This document shows, in pieces, positions 1-6,980 of a stretch of DNA of 9,532 bases (positions are counted from its first letter, which is position 1; every line of letters begins with the position of its first letter). The notes under the pieces are model-generated. The model saw nothing but the letters and a program-made list of their open reading frames with translations, was not told the DNA's origin and ran no database searches. Source of the DNA: Planctomycetota bacterium (GTDB lineage Bacteria > Planctomycetota > Phycisphaerae > WQYP01); assembly GCA_021852245.1 (NCBI GenBank), contig JAJZNY010000271.1, forward strand, positions 1 to 9,532, read 5' to 3'. The position numbers were made by a program, and so were the translations under genes.

Positions 1-1028
1 AACATTCATCATAACGAATAATATGTGAATTCGGGTCTTTTTTGGTCAAAAGTCATAAAAATCACCCAAATTATGTGTTTTTATTTCTTAGCGAATTATA
101 TTTTCGCGTATCGAGTAATTTACGCCTCGCCTCGGCCGATATTTTGATTGCAGGCTCATGGCAAGATGTCATACGCCTTTTTTTCGCGCAGCACACATAA
201 GATTTCGCCACTCAGTGCACCCGCTCCATCGCACCGTGCGTATGCGTTTTGCTGCCCCGCTGTGATCTTATTTTCACCGCTGGGGACGCAGAGGTTGAAA
301 CGATTGGGGCCGTCAGCCGATGGCCGGTATCCGCGCCGCTCCGGTAACGTAAACTTCCTGCCGTGCCGATCCATCGATCTGCCCCGGAAAATCCAATCGA
401 CAGATCTGAATCTACCCGACGCAAAAATCCCCGCCAGATGCGTTTCGTCGGACGTTTACGTCGAAATAATTATAACCTCCGCTGGGGGCGTGAACTTCAC
501 GCGCGGGTGTATCCGATAGGAGCTGATTTTGCTGTTCGAGGCAATGATCAGGAACGTGCCCATCCGCTTGACGAAGTTGTCCGGGAAGGACAAGGAACTG
601 TGCGCTCGCGCACCACTCTTCCCCACCGAAGGGGAATTCACAAAGCCGTAGAGATTGATTACGTCCCGATACCCGATCGGATCACGGGCGGGCCGACCGC
701 GTCGGCAGACAGGTGAAAGTCGAGAGTGGACAGGTGCGCAAGCATGGAACCTCGCTGTGCGGGCCGGAATTTGTGTTTCGCCACCGCAATGGCCGCAGGG
801 ATTTTTATCCTTGACTTCGGCGATTAATATTTCAGCCAACGCGACCCTAACCCCGCCTCAATGGGCGACTGATTTGATGGACGATACCCAGTTGGACCAC
901 CGGGCCACGGCAAGGTGCCGGATTCCAACCGCCACAACCAGGCTTCAGTTATCGGCCGTTGACGAAAATTAGCGGTCCCGCGAAACGGAGTTAAAATACT
1001 ATCCAGATAAGGAGGCGGAAAAGTAAAC
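1..1028. other. Gene-poor region upstream of the ATPase
   Basis: I see no convincing complete gene in this stretch. The first 120 bases are clearly AT-rich compared with the rest of the window. Short open frames exist on both strands, but they overlap one another, lack good ribosome binding sites, have no recognisable protein family and show low-complexity Arg/Pro/Ser composition typical of chance frames. The only protein-like signal is a short RHS-core-like motif on the minus strand (about 630-698), annotated separately. Small dyads occur at 91-107 (GCGAA/TTCGC), 451-462 and 488-502. The region may be a decayed accessory locus or simply a long intergenic space. Confidence 0.6.
630..698 (-). 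pseudogene. Possible remnant of an RHS/YD-repeat core
   Basis: A minus-strand frame (open from 839 to 456) contains RDPIGYRDVINLYGFVNSP. This closely follows the RHS repeat-associated core signature, roughly (S/T)RDPIGY.(D/G)G.NLY.(F/Y)V.N.P, which in RHS and YD-repeat proteins marks the boundary between the shell and the variable C-terminal domain. The DPxG that normally follows is absent, and the upstream residues do not form the usual YDxxxGRF stretch, apart from a GRPA that could correspond to it. No YD repeats are visible in the upstream sequence to 1028. It is best read as a decayed or truncated tip, though a chance resemblance cannot be excluded over about 20 residues. Confidence 0.4.
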
Positions 1029-2171
1029 ATGATTAAACGATGCCGGGTGCAGAACTTCAAGAGTATTGTGGATGTTGAAGTCCGACTTTCACCGGTGACG
1101 GTGCTGGCCGGTCTCTCCGGCTCGGGAAAATCGAGCTTTTTGGAATCGTTTGATCTGCTGCGTTATCTCATCACCGGTGAGCCGGCGCCATGGTTTAACG
1201 GCGTGACACCGAATGCGACTCTATTGAGGCCGGGAGGTGGCACCGCCAATGAGGCGTTCAGAAGCCGATTTGATCTGAGTTTTGATGCTCCGGGGGCGAA
1301 TCGTCAACTCACCTACAATCTCGAAGTGGGATTTCATCATAATGCGGTTGAAGCGGTTGCTGAACTGTTGAAATTGTCGGGAGACGCCAAGCCCATCTTC
1401 GCGTGGCGCGATGGGAAGTGGTCGCACCAGCCGAAACTCGACGGCGTGAACCCGCAAAATCACCCATCCAAACTGCGTTGGCTCACCACGCTTGAAGATG
1501 CCAATATCGCCTACCTGACGCTCGGACGTGGCGTGTCGTTCTATGAATTTCCACCCGCAGTATTAACCCAAACCCGAAGCCAACGAGGGGACAATGCCCT
1601 GATGCGCGATGGTTCCAATGCGGGGGAGGTCCTCAGGGGGATCATGGAAAATTTGAATACGCTCCCGCGCTGGCGCTGCATCGAAGGAGCCTTTACCGAA
1701 TGGTTTCCTCGAATTGAATCAATAGCACGCGATCCGCACCGCAATAATGAACTGGCGGTTCTTGTCTGTTTCAATGAATCCACCGCCCATCTTTCACTGA
1801 GTCAGCAATCGGTCGGATTCAGGCGCATATTGGCACATCTCCTAGCCATCTATCAGGCCACCACGCCGCCGATGGTGATATTTGACGAACCGGATAATGG
1901 TATTTCCGCAGATTTACTTCCCATGCTGGCCGAGCACATGCTGGCGGCCGCGAAGGAACTGGGCACACAGTTTTTAATTACCACACATAACCCGGAGTTG
2001 GTACGCTGTTTTCCCGCTGAGTCGATTCGCCGGGTGCAGATGACCGCCAAAGGGACGCGGATTCTGCCGATTACCGATGGAGATATGCCTGATCTGATGG
2101 CGGAACTCGGGGGAGGCTCTTTCGAAGTTTCCGAATCGGACGCCCATGTTCAACCATCCAATGGTTCATGA
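1029..2171 (+). CDS. RecF/SMC-like AAA (AAA_21 type) ATPase
   Basis: A 380-residue predicted ATPase of the compact ABC/SMC-like type (AAA_21, AAA15 group). The N-terminus has the strand MIKRCRVQNFKSI typical of RecF/SMC-like proteins, followed by Walker A GLSGSGKSS (residues 28-36). The C-terminal half carries a degenerate signature region, LSLSQQSVGFRR (255-266), Walker B MVIFDEPDNGI (282-292, catalytic Glu287) and the H-loop LITTHNPE (His320). No long coiled coil or zinc hook is apparent, and there is no TOPRIM nuclease domain, so it is not an OLD-family nuclease. The ATG is preceded by a strong Shine-Dalgarno AAGGAGG at 1009-1015, about 13 bases upstream. Relatives often sit beside a partner such as a DUF4276-type protein, but none is present here; the next gene is a glycosyltransferase 375 bases away. 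Cellular role unknown; defence or DNA repair is possible but unproven. Confidence 0.85.
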   Translation: MIKRCRVQNFKSIVDVEVRLSPVTVLAGLSGSGKSSFLESFDLLRYLITGEPAPWFNGVTPNATLLRPGGGTANEAFRSRFDLSFDAPGANRQLTYNLEVGFHHNAVEAVAELLKLSGDAKPIFAWRDGKWSHQPKLDGVNPQNHPSKLRWLTTLEDANIAYLTLGRGVSFYEFPPAVLTQTRSQRGDNALMRDGSNAGEVLRGIMENLNTLPRWRCIEGAFTEWFPRIESIARDPHRNNELAVLVCFNESTAHLSLSQQSVGFRRILAHLLAIYQATTPPMVIFDEPDNGISADLLPMLAEHMLAAAKELGTQFLITTHNPELVRCFPAESIRRVQMTAKGTRILPITDGDMPDLMAELGGGSFEVSESDAHVQPSNGS

Positions 2172-2413
2172 AACAGAGCGACGCCGGAAATAGCCCCGGT
2201 CGCCGGTCGGACACTGCCACGCCGCCGCTCACAAACACGCTCCACCGATCCATTTGCGACGTCGAGGAATAGGACGTGACTGCAACACCCAATAGCAAAA
2301 ACCCATTTTTCCACTTTCGCAAAGAAATATGGGAAGTGTAGGCTACTGTAGAACTGCGGTTTGCAACAGTAACATCATCCCTGGAAGGTGCAGAATTAAG
2401 CGCCAAAATCTTA

Positions 2414-2442
2414 TTGCAACGGACAGCATACGCCTTTATGCT
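2414..2442 (+). promoter_or_regulatory. Candidate sigma-70-like promoter with overlapping dyad
   Basis: TTGCAA at 2414-2419 and TATGCT at 2437-2442 are separated by exactly 17 bases, each matching four of six consensus positions. The -10 element is also the right arm of a perfect inverted repeat, AGCATA (2425-2430) / TATGCT (2437-2442), which could bind a regulator. Transcription from here would give a leader of roughly 100 bases before the glycosyltransferase ATG at 2547. Matches of this quality occur by chance. Confidence 0.3.
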
Positions 2443-2531
2443 AAGATCAGCGTGGAGTGCCACGTTGGGGCCTGAGGCAAAGTGAGCGGCGGGTAAAAAA
2501 CTGGCGTACGTTGCGCCTCAAAATGGAGTGC

Positions 2532-2537
2532 AGGGGA
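2532..2537 (+). promoter_or_regulatory. Ribosome binding site deciding the glycosyltransferase start
   Basis: AGGGGA lies 9 bases upstream of the ATG at 2547. The alternative starts, GTG 2457 and ATG 2523, have no comparable purine-rich element at a suitable distance, and ATG 2553 is 15 bases away. This favours 2547. Confidence 0.5.
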
Positions 2538-2546
2538 TTCTGGTAC

Positions 2547-4082
2547 ATGCACATGACGCTCATTCCACAAATTGGTTACCTGATCTGCATGCTCGGGCTT
2601 ACCGTTTTCGGCCTGCACCGATATTGGCAGGTGTTTCTGTTTTATCGCAGCCAGCCGCACAAAGCTCCGCCGCCGAACCAATTTAAATATCTGCCCCGTG
2701 TCACCGTTCAGTTGCCGATGTACAACGAACGCTATGTTGCCGAGCGAGTTATCCGGGCCGCCTGCGAGATCGACTATCCGCGTGAGTTGCTTGAAATTCA
2801 GGTTTTGGACGATTCCACCGATGAATCCGCTGCGATCTGCCGGATGGTCTGCGAATCGCTGGCAGCCGAAGGGAACCCGGTTGTTTATATCCATCGAACA
2901 GATCGGACAGGTTTCAAGGCGGGCGCATTGGAACATGGCTTGGCAAAGGCCAAAGGGCAATTCATCGCGATATTTGATGCTGATTTCATTCCGCAAAAGG
3001 ATGTGCTTCGAAACGTCATCCATCATTTCACCGATCCGGATGTGGGGTGTGTGCAGACGCGATGGGGCCATTTGAACCGGGGTCATTCCCTCCTGACCCG
3101 CTGCCAGGCAGTATTTTTGGACGGGCATTTCGTCATTGAACATTCGGCGCGGAATCGCACGGGTCGATTTATGAACTTTAACGGCACCGGCGGGGTGTGG
3201 CGGAAATCAGCTATCCAGGATGTCGGCGGTTGGCAACATGATACCCTCACGGAAGATATGGATTTGTCGTACCGTGCTCAGGCAGCCGGATGGAAGATGG
3301 TGTTCCTGCCGGATATCGTCTCGCCAGCGGAACTCCCTCCGGAAATCGTGTCGTTTAAACAGCAACAGCATCGCTGGACCAAGGGAAGTGTGCAGACCGC
3401 ACGAAAGATATTGCCGGGCATGCTCCGAAGTAATCTGCCCATCCGCGTGAAAGTGGAATCGGTATTCCACCTTGCCTCGGGTATTGTCTATCCTCTGGCG
3501 GTTTTGCTCTCGATCCTCATCTTCCCGGCGTTTCTGCTCACGAGTCAAAATCTGCTGGATATACATTCGGCGGTGGGTGAATGGGCGTTGATGGGATTAT
3601 TTGGACTGCTCACGTTTTCCGCTGGAACGTTCTACGTGGTTGCCCAGCGCGAATTGGGGGAAAATCTTCTTGTCAGCCTTCTGATGGTGCCGTTGCTGAT
3701 GGCGATTGGCATGGGGATCAGCCTGGCCAACGCCGTGGCAGTGCTGGAGGGCCTTCTGGGACATCAAAGCGAATTCATCCGCACGCCCAAGTATGGCGTG
3801 AGTGGAACAGAATCGGGTAAAACATGGAAGAAGCGGGCACCCGCATTCAGGCATCGCACCACTTGGTTGCCTTTTGCCGAATTGGGGTTGGGCTTTTATC
3901 TACTCGGTTGTATTGCGGCGGCCATCTTTCTGAATCGAGATGTAAGCTGTGTGCCATTCATGTTTATCTTCATGGCAGGGTATCTTTACGTTGGCGGCAG
4001 CTCGGTCCATGCCTGGTGGCTCTCGCGGCGACGGAACCCGGACAGCGCCGAGGTGCGCAGAACCACCTTGGCTCCGGTCTGA
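2547..4082 (+). CDS. Membrane glycosyltransferase, family 2 (CesA/CslA-like)
   Basis: A 511-residue integral-membrane GT2 enzyme, likely a processive or semi-processive beta-glycan synthase working from a nucleotide-sugar donor on the cytoplasmic side. One N-terminal membrane segment (about residues 5-28) precedes the GT-A domain, which opens with VTVQLPMYNE (52-61). All expected catalytic motifs are visible: VLDDS (DD at 88-89), FDAD (DAD 144-146), TED (235-237) and QxxRW followed by TKG (273-277). The C-terminal part has four to five hydrophobic helices (roughly residues 305-332, 345-366, 373-403, 443-462 and 468-490). The DDS, DAD, TED, QxxRW set and topology match bacterial proteins related to CslA glucomannan synthases and cellulose synthase; the exact polymer cannot be told. 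There is no PilZ domain, so no built-in c-di-GMP control is evident. No other polysaccharide genes flank it. Confidence 0.88.
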   Translation: MHMTLIPQIGYLICMLGLTVFGLHRYWQVFLFYRSQPHKAPPPNQFKYLPRVTVQLPMYNERYVAERVIRAACEIDYPRELLEIQVLDDSTDESAAICRMVCESLAAEGNPVVYIHRTDRTGFKAGALEHGLAKAKGQFIAIFDADFIPQKDVLRNVIHHFTDPDVGCVQTRWGHLNRGHSLLTRCQAVFLDGHFVIEHSARNRTGRFMNFNGTGGVWRKSAIQDVGGWQHDTLTEDMDLSYRAQAAGWKMVFLPDIVSPAELPPEIVSFKQQQHRWTKGSVQTARKILPGMLRSNLPIRVKVESVFHLASGIVYPLAVLLSILIFPAFLLTSQNLLDIHSAVGEWALMGLFGLLTFSAGTFYVVAQRELGENLLVSLLMVPLLMAIGMGISLANAVAVLEGLLGHQSEFIRTPKYGVSGTESGKTWKKRAPAFRHRTTWLPFAELGLGFYLLGCIAAAIFLNRDVSCVPFMFIFMAGYLYVGGSSVHAWWLSRRRNPDSAEVRRTTLAPV

Positions 4083-4223
4083 CTGAAAAATACGCTTTGC
4101 GGGCGAAGTTCCCCCCGTTGGCGGCGAACTCGAACGGTTCATCCGTCGTATTTATCTTGTAGTCTGGTAATTATGTGTGAAGGATATGCGGCTTTTATAC
4201 TCGAGAAAAGGACTGACATAAGA
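4083..4223. other. Leader region of the cupredoxin gene, with long-range dyad
   Basis: This non-coding gap contains a 7-base inverted repeat, AAATACG (4088-4094) / CGTATTT (4147-4153), enclosing a second pair, AGTTC (4107-4111) / GAACT (4126-4130). It could fold in the 3' end of the glycosyltransferase transcript. TATACT at 4196-4201 matches five of six positions of a -10 box but has no good -35, and would start transcription only about 16 bases before the ATG at 4224. Neither element is certain. Confidence 0.3.
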
Positions 4224-4769
4224 ATGGAAACACCCAAAAATTCACCTATGTTCATTGCCATTGCTGCCGCCATTGTCGTTGGACTGGTTGTATGGTTATC
4301 ACCGAAGTCGGGCGCCGCACCGAAAAAATTCCCCCCCTCGACTGTTTTTGTACACATGGACGGGGCCAACGCCTTTGTTGAATCCGTTGTCGCCGTCAAA
4401 CCCGGTCAGCCGGTGGTTTTTGTGAATGAAGATACCGGCATGCACATGATCGACAGCTACAATCCGCTCAACGGTAAACCGACGCCCTATATGAAGGGGA
4501 TCGTACAGGGCACCCCGGGGCCCCACGGCAAAATTGATTATTATGAAGTGAAATTCAAACAACCCGGATTTTATTATTATTATTGTCCCGTCCACGCCAT
4601 TTTGGCCAAGATATATCACGGTTCCGTGCAACCGGCGCACCGGCCGGGCGTCCATGGCTTTCCCGGCGCGATGGCGGGGCTTATCGTCGTCACCACGGAC
4701 AAGGCTCTGCTTAAAGAAAACCCTCCTACCAGCCATCAGCGGATATTGTCGGATTATTTCGGCGGTTAA
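4224..4769 (+). CDS. Membrane-anchored cupredoxin-like protein
   Basis: A 181-residue exported or membrane-anchored protein, probably a small blue-copper electron carrier. The N-terminus has one hydrophobic segment (about residues 9-26) acting as signal or anchor, without a lipobox. A cupredoxin beta-fold follows. Putative type 1 copper ligands are His74 (in TGMHMID), Cys121 and His124 (in YYCPVHA) and Met150 (in GAMAGLIVV, the usual end of the fold). The loop between His124 and Met150 is unusually long and holds three more His residues (132, 139, 144). I chose ATG 4224 because AAAAGGA at 4206-4212 lies 11 bases upstream; the in-frame ATG at 4173 lacks a binding site and would put charged residues before the signal. 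No cytochrome or oxidase genes lie nearby, so its redox partner is unknown. Loss of copper binding is possible given the odd spacing. Confidence 0.75.
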   Translation: METPKNSPMFIAIAAAIVVGLVVWLSPKSGAAPKKFPPSTVFVHMDGANAFVESVVAVKPGQPVVFVNEDTGMHMIDSYNPLNGKPTPYMKGIVQGTPGPHGKIDYYEVKFKQPGFYYYYCPVHAILAKIYHGSVQPAHRPGVHGFPGAMAGLIVVTTDKALLKENPPTSHQRILSDYFGG

Positions 4770-5039
4770 TCAGATACGTTCTGCTTGATTCCATCGCGGA
4801 CGTTTCCTGAAGACGGCATGGAAAAGAGCTCAGAAGTCCTTGAGCGGCTCATCACCAACTGCGCAACCACCCCATGGGCGGCATTTGCAATATGGGGTGA
4901 GTATCGGCGGCACCCGCGAGTTTCCACGGACACGCCAGCCAGCGAAAAAATGCCTCTCAACGCCGCTTGAAAATTATCATTGGGATCGCCCATGGGCTTC
5001 CGGCCTTATTCGACCGCGACGCCCTGCACACGGATGAGA

Positions 5040-5531
5040 TCAGTTTTCACCCTTTTCGCGAGCCAACCGCTCGAGAGCCGCAATCGGATCTTCTTCGGGA
5101 TCAGGCTCCACGGTTACAGCTGATTCACGATCCACATCCACGGTATGCTGTTGCGACACAGGTGGTTTTGACGGGCTTACCGGTTCAACCGCCTGATCGC
5201 CGAGAATCGTCCGCACCGGTTTGATCTGCGTCGGCTCGCCGTCGATTAATACCGTAAAACTGACCGGCCCGACGCGGATCAGATCTCCCGGCAGCAATGG
5301 CTGGGCGGTCGTGACACGCTGATTGTTGCAGTAGGTGCCGTTGGAACTCTCCAAGTCCACCACAACTGGATTGTTATCCTGCACTTCAATCAGGCAATGC
5401 TTGCGCGAAACCGTCGGCAGAGGAACCTGCAAATCGCAATCCTCGCCACGGCCGATCGTCGTCACGCGTTTATGCAGCATGAATTCCCGTCTCTGTCCGT
5501 CCTCTTTGAAAATTACGAGAGTAATTTCCAT
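5040..5531 (-). CDS. Stand-alone FHA-domain protein
   Basis: A 163-residue cytoplasmic protein made of one forkhead-associated (FHA) domain plus a tail. FHA domains bind phosphothreonine peptides and commonly act as adaptors for Ser/Thr kinases. Conserved FHA residues are all present: GR (27-28) in TTIGRGEDC, SRKH (42-45), and NG (64-65) in ESSNGTYCN, with the closing strand VGPVSFTVLIDG at about 88-98. Residues 110-163 form a Pro/Val/Glu-rich, acidic, probably disordered tail ending in a short helix (PIAALERLAREKGEN). The start at 5531 is supported by GGAGGT (complement of 5539-5544) seven bases upstream; a longer in-frame extension to 5735 would run through the divergent hemW gene and is rejected. 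No kinase or phosphatase partner is in the window. It is divergent from hemW and convergent with the cupredoxin gene. Confidence 0.88.
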   Translation of the reverse strand: MEITLVIFKEDGQRREFMLHKRVTTIGRGEDCDLQVPLPTVSRKHCLIEVQDNNPVVVDLESSNGTYCNNQRVTTAQPLLPGDLIRVGPVSFTVLIDGEPTQIKPVRTILGDQAVEPVSPSKPPVSQQHTVDVDRESAVTVEPDPEEDPIAALERLAREKGEN

Positions 5532-5624
5532 CAGGGGTACCTCCGAACTGAACAAACAAGGCCAACAAAAGCACTCGCTATCCCCTCTATGGTATATGAT
5601 ACTATAGTTTACGGAAAGTTTTCG
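5532..5624. promoter_or_regulatory. Divergent promoter region between the FHA gene and hemW
   Basis: The 93 bases between the two opposed start codons must carry both promoters. The AT-rich core at 5593-5610 offers -10-like boxes on either strand: TATGAT at 5595-5600 on the plus strand, and TATAGT / TATCAT on the minus strand. It includes the 8-base palindrome ACTATAGT (5601-5608). I could not find convincing -35 boxes, so the exact promoters are uncertain. Confidence 0.35.
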
Positions 5625-6863
5625 ATGCCGACAAATTCCATCCCGCTGCCCACTGCTCCGCCGATGCCTGACTACAAGGCTATGCCGGGAATATTGTGCG
5701 GCCGGGGAGGCTCGGTTCAGGCCTTGTATATCCACATCCCATTCTGCACCTCCAAGTGCGATTACTGCGATTTTTATTCACTTGCTGGCCATGCCGATCA
5801 ATATGGCCGCTATCTGGACGCGTTGGAGCGGCAGATGCGGCTGGAAACCGAATTTTTTGGCCCGATTGCCCCCGAAACCGTGTTTATCGGCGGTGGGACG
5901 CCGACGCTGCTCCCCCCTGATGATCTTCAGCGCCTGATGGGCGCGATTCATGAATTTTGCCCGCAAACCCGATGGACGGAATTTACGGTGGAATCCAATC
6001 CCAATACGTTTGACACCGCCCGGGCGGCGGTGCTAGCGGATGCCGGTGTTAATCGCATCAGCTTCGGGGCCCAGAGCTTCCAACCGGGGGAACTGACCTC
6101 GCTTCAACGAGATCATGATCCGCAAAGCGTGGGCCGAGCCATGCAAATAGCCCGGACGGCAGGAATCAACAACCTCAATATCGACCTGATCTACGCCATT
6201 CCCGGCCAGACGCTCCGTTCGCTTGATGAAAATCTGGATGCGGCACTCGCGCTGGCGCCGGAGCATCTGTCCTGTTACGGCCTGATGTATGAACCCAATA
6301 CGCCGATGACCGCCCGCCTGCGACGCGGTCAGATTGATCCTGTCGGTGAAGAGCTGGAACTGCAGATGATGGAGTTGGTATCCCGCCGCCTCCGGAGTGC
6401 CGGCTTCGACCGGTACGAAATTTCAAACTGGGCAAAACCGGGTAGAGCATGCAGACATAATCTGCATTACTGGAATGCTGCCGATCATCTCGCGTGGGGT
6501 GTGAGCGCATCGGGTCACCACAGCGGGATACGGTGGAAATATGTCAGCAGTCTGCATCGCTACTGCGACGCGCTGGAGTCCGGCCGGTTACCGATGGTGG
6601 AACTGGAACTACTTTCACCTGCGCGCCGTCAAGCGGAGGCGGCCGTGCTGCAATTGCGTCTGGCTGGTGGTATCGACCCGCGGGCATTTGAGGGTCGTCC
6701 CGGCGACGCGAGGGCCGAAAAGCTCTCCGAGGTGATACAGAAATATCAGATATGCGGCCTGCTGACGTGGCGACCGGACGGGGCCATCGCACTCACTGAC
6801 GCGGGAGTTGCGGTTTCGGATACAATTTTCGGCGATGTGTTTGCGGCGCTGGACGGGGATTGA
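5625..6863 (+). CDS. hemW: HemW-like radical SAM protein (heme chaperone family)
   Basis: A 412-residue radical SAM protein of the HemN/HemW family. The [4Fe-4S] cluster motif CxxxCxxC is Cys41, Cys45 and Cys48 within HIPFCTSKCDYCDF, followed by the SAM-binding GGGTPT (89-94) and the later strands VESNPN, ISFGAQSF and NIDLIYAIPGQT. The C-terminal HNLHYW (278-283) and the nearby GVSASGHHS follow the HNxxYW signature that separates HemW from the oxygen-independent coproporphyrinogen oxidase HemN. HemW proteins bind and deliver heme; they are often misannotated as oxidases. The ATG at 5625 has GGAAAG at 5613-5618 six bases upstream; internal ATGs at 5664 and 5682 are alternatives that would give lengths closer to the usual 375-390 residues. 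The frame is open back to 5397, but that part is antisense to the FHA gene. No other heme genes are present. Confidence 0.9.
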   Translation: MPTNSIPLPTAPPMPDYKAMPGILCGRGGSVQALYIHIPFCTSKCDYCDFYSLAGHADQYGRYLDALERQMRLETEFFGPIAPETVFIGGGTPTLLPPDDLQRLMGAIHEFCPQTRWTEFTVESNPNTFDTARAAVLADAGVNRISFGAQSFQPGELTSLQRDHDPQSVGRAMQIARTAGINNLNIDLIYAIPGQTLRSLDENLDAALALAPEHLSCYGLMYEPNTPMTARLRRGQIDPVGEELELQMMELVSRRLRSAGFDRYEISNWAKPGRACRHNLHYWNAADHLAWGVSASGHHSGIRWKYVSSLHRYCDALESGRLPMVELELLSPARRQAEAAVLQLRLAGGIDPRAFEGRPGDARAEKLSEVIQKYQICGLLTWRPDGAIALTDAGVAVSDTIFGDVFAALDGD

Positions 6864-6980
6864 CAGCGGGAAATACCATAAAGAACCCCGGCGGCGTTTG
6901 AACGTATGGTAGTAACGTGCCCACCGCCGGTTACCCGGCCTGCGTGGATCAATATATCAATCGGGGTTTTGAGGATCGCG
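6864..6980 (+). other. hemW to MFS spacer with overlapping inverted repeats
   Basis: This 117-base spacer contains a perfect 7-base dyad TACCATA (6874-6880) / TATGGTA (6905-6911) and a second, overlapping dyad CCGGCGG (6888-6894) / CCGCCGG (6924-6930). The two cannot form at the same time because each arm pair encloses one arm of the other. There is no T-tract, so this is not a standard terminator. It could be a weak attenuator or operator; no function is shown. Confidence 0.3.

Larger units (their letters stand above)
2172..2546. other. Intergenic region between ATPase and glycosyltransferase
   Basis: No gene is supported here. An in-frame GTG at 2457 would extend the glycosyltransferase by 30 residues, but the added residues are Arg-rich and unlike the family, so I treat 2457-2546 as leader. 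The stretch contains a stem-loop at 2344-2371 (TACTGT/ACAGTA with an inner AAC/GTT pairing) and a candidate promoter at 2414-2442. I see no Rho-independent terminator with a T-tract for the ATPase gene; a small dyad AACCAT/ATGGTT at 2152-2166 lies within its last codons. Confidence 0.55.

Noticed and set aside
148..519. Plus-strand open frame of 123 codons in the gene-poor region
   Set aside because: No ribosome binding site, no recognisable domain, chance-like composition, and overlapping open frames on both strands.
363..716. Plus-strand open frame of 117 codons
   Set aside because: Arg-rich, family-less sequence that is antisense to the more protein-like RHS motif; no ribosome binding site.
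2436..3143. Long minus-strand open frame of 235 codons
   Set aside because: It lies antisense to the glycosyltransferase, which has full catalytic motifs; the frame is a coding shadow.
4791..4878. tRNA-like stretch on the minus strand (GCGCAGTTGGT resembling a D-loop)
   Set aside because: No T-arm, no closing acceptor stem and a poor anticodon stem, so it does not fold as a tRNA.
4770..5039. Small open frames in the gap between the cupredoxin and FHA genes
   Set aside because: They overlap on both strands, have no domain and no ribosome binding site. I see no terminator or gene in these 270 bases, only a GCCCATGGGC palindrome at 4988-4997.
5397..5624. N-terminal extension of HemW to 5397
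   Set aside because: It would be antisense to the FHA gene, has no family resemblance, and a better start with a binding site exists at 5625.
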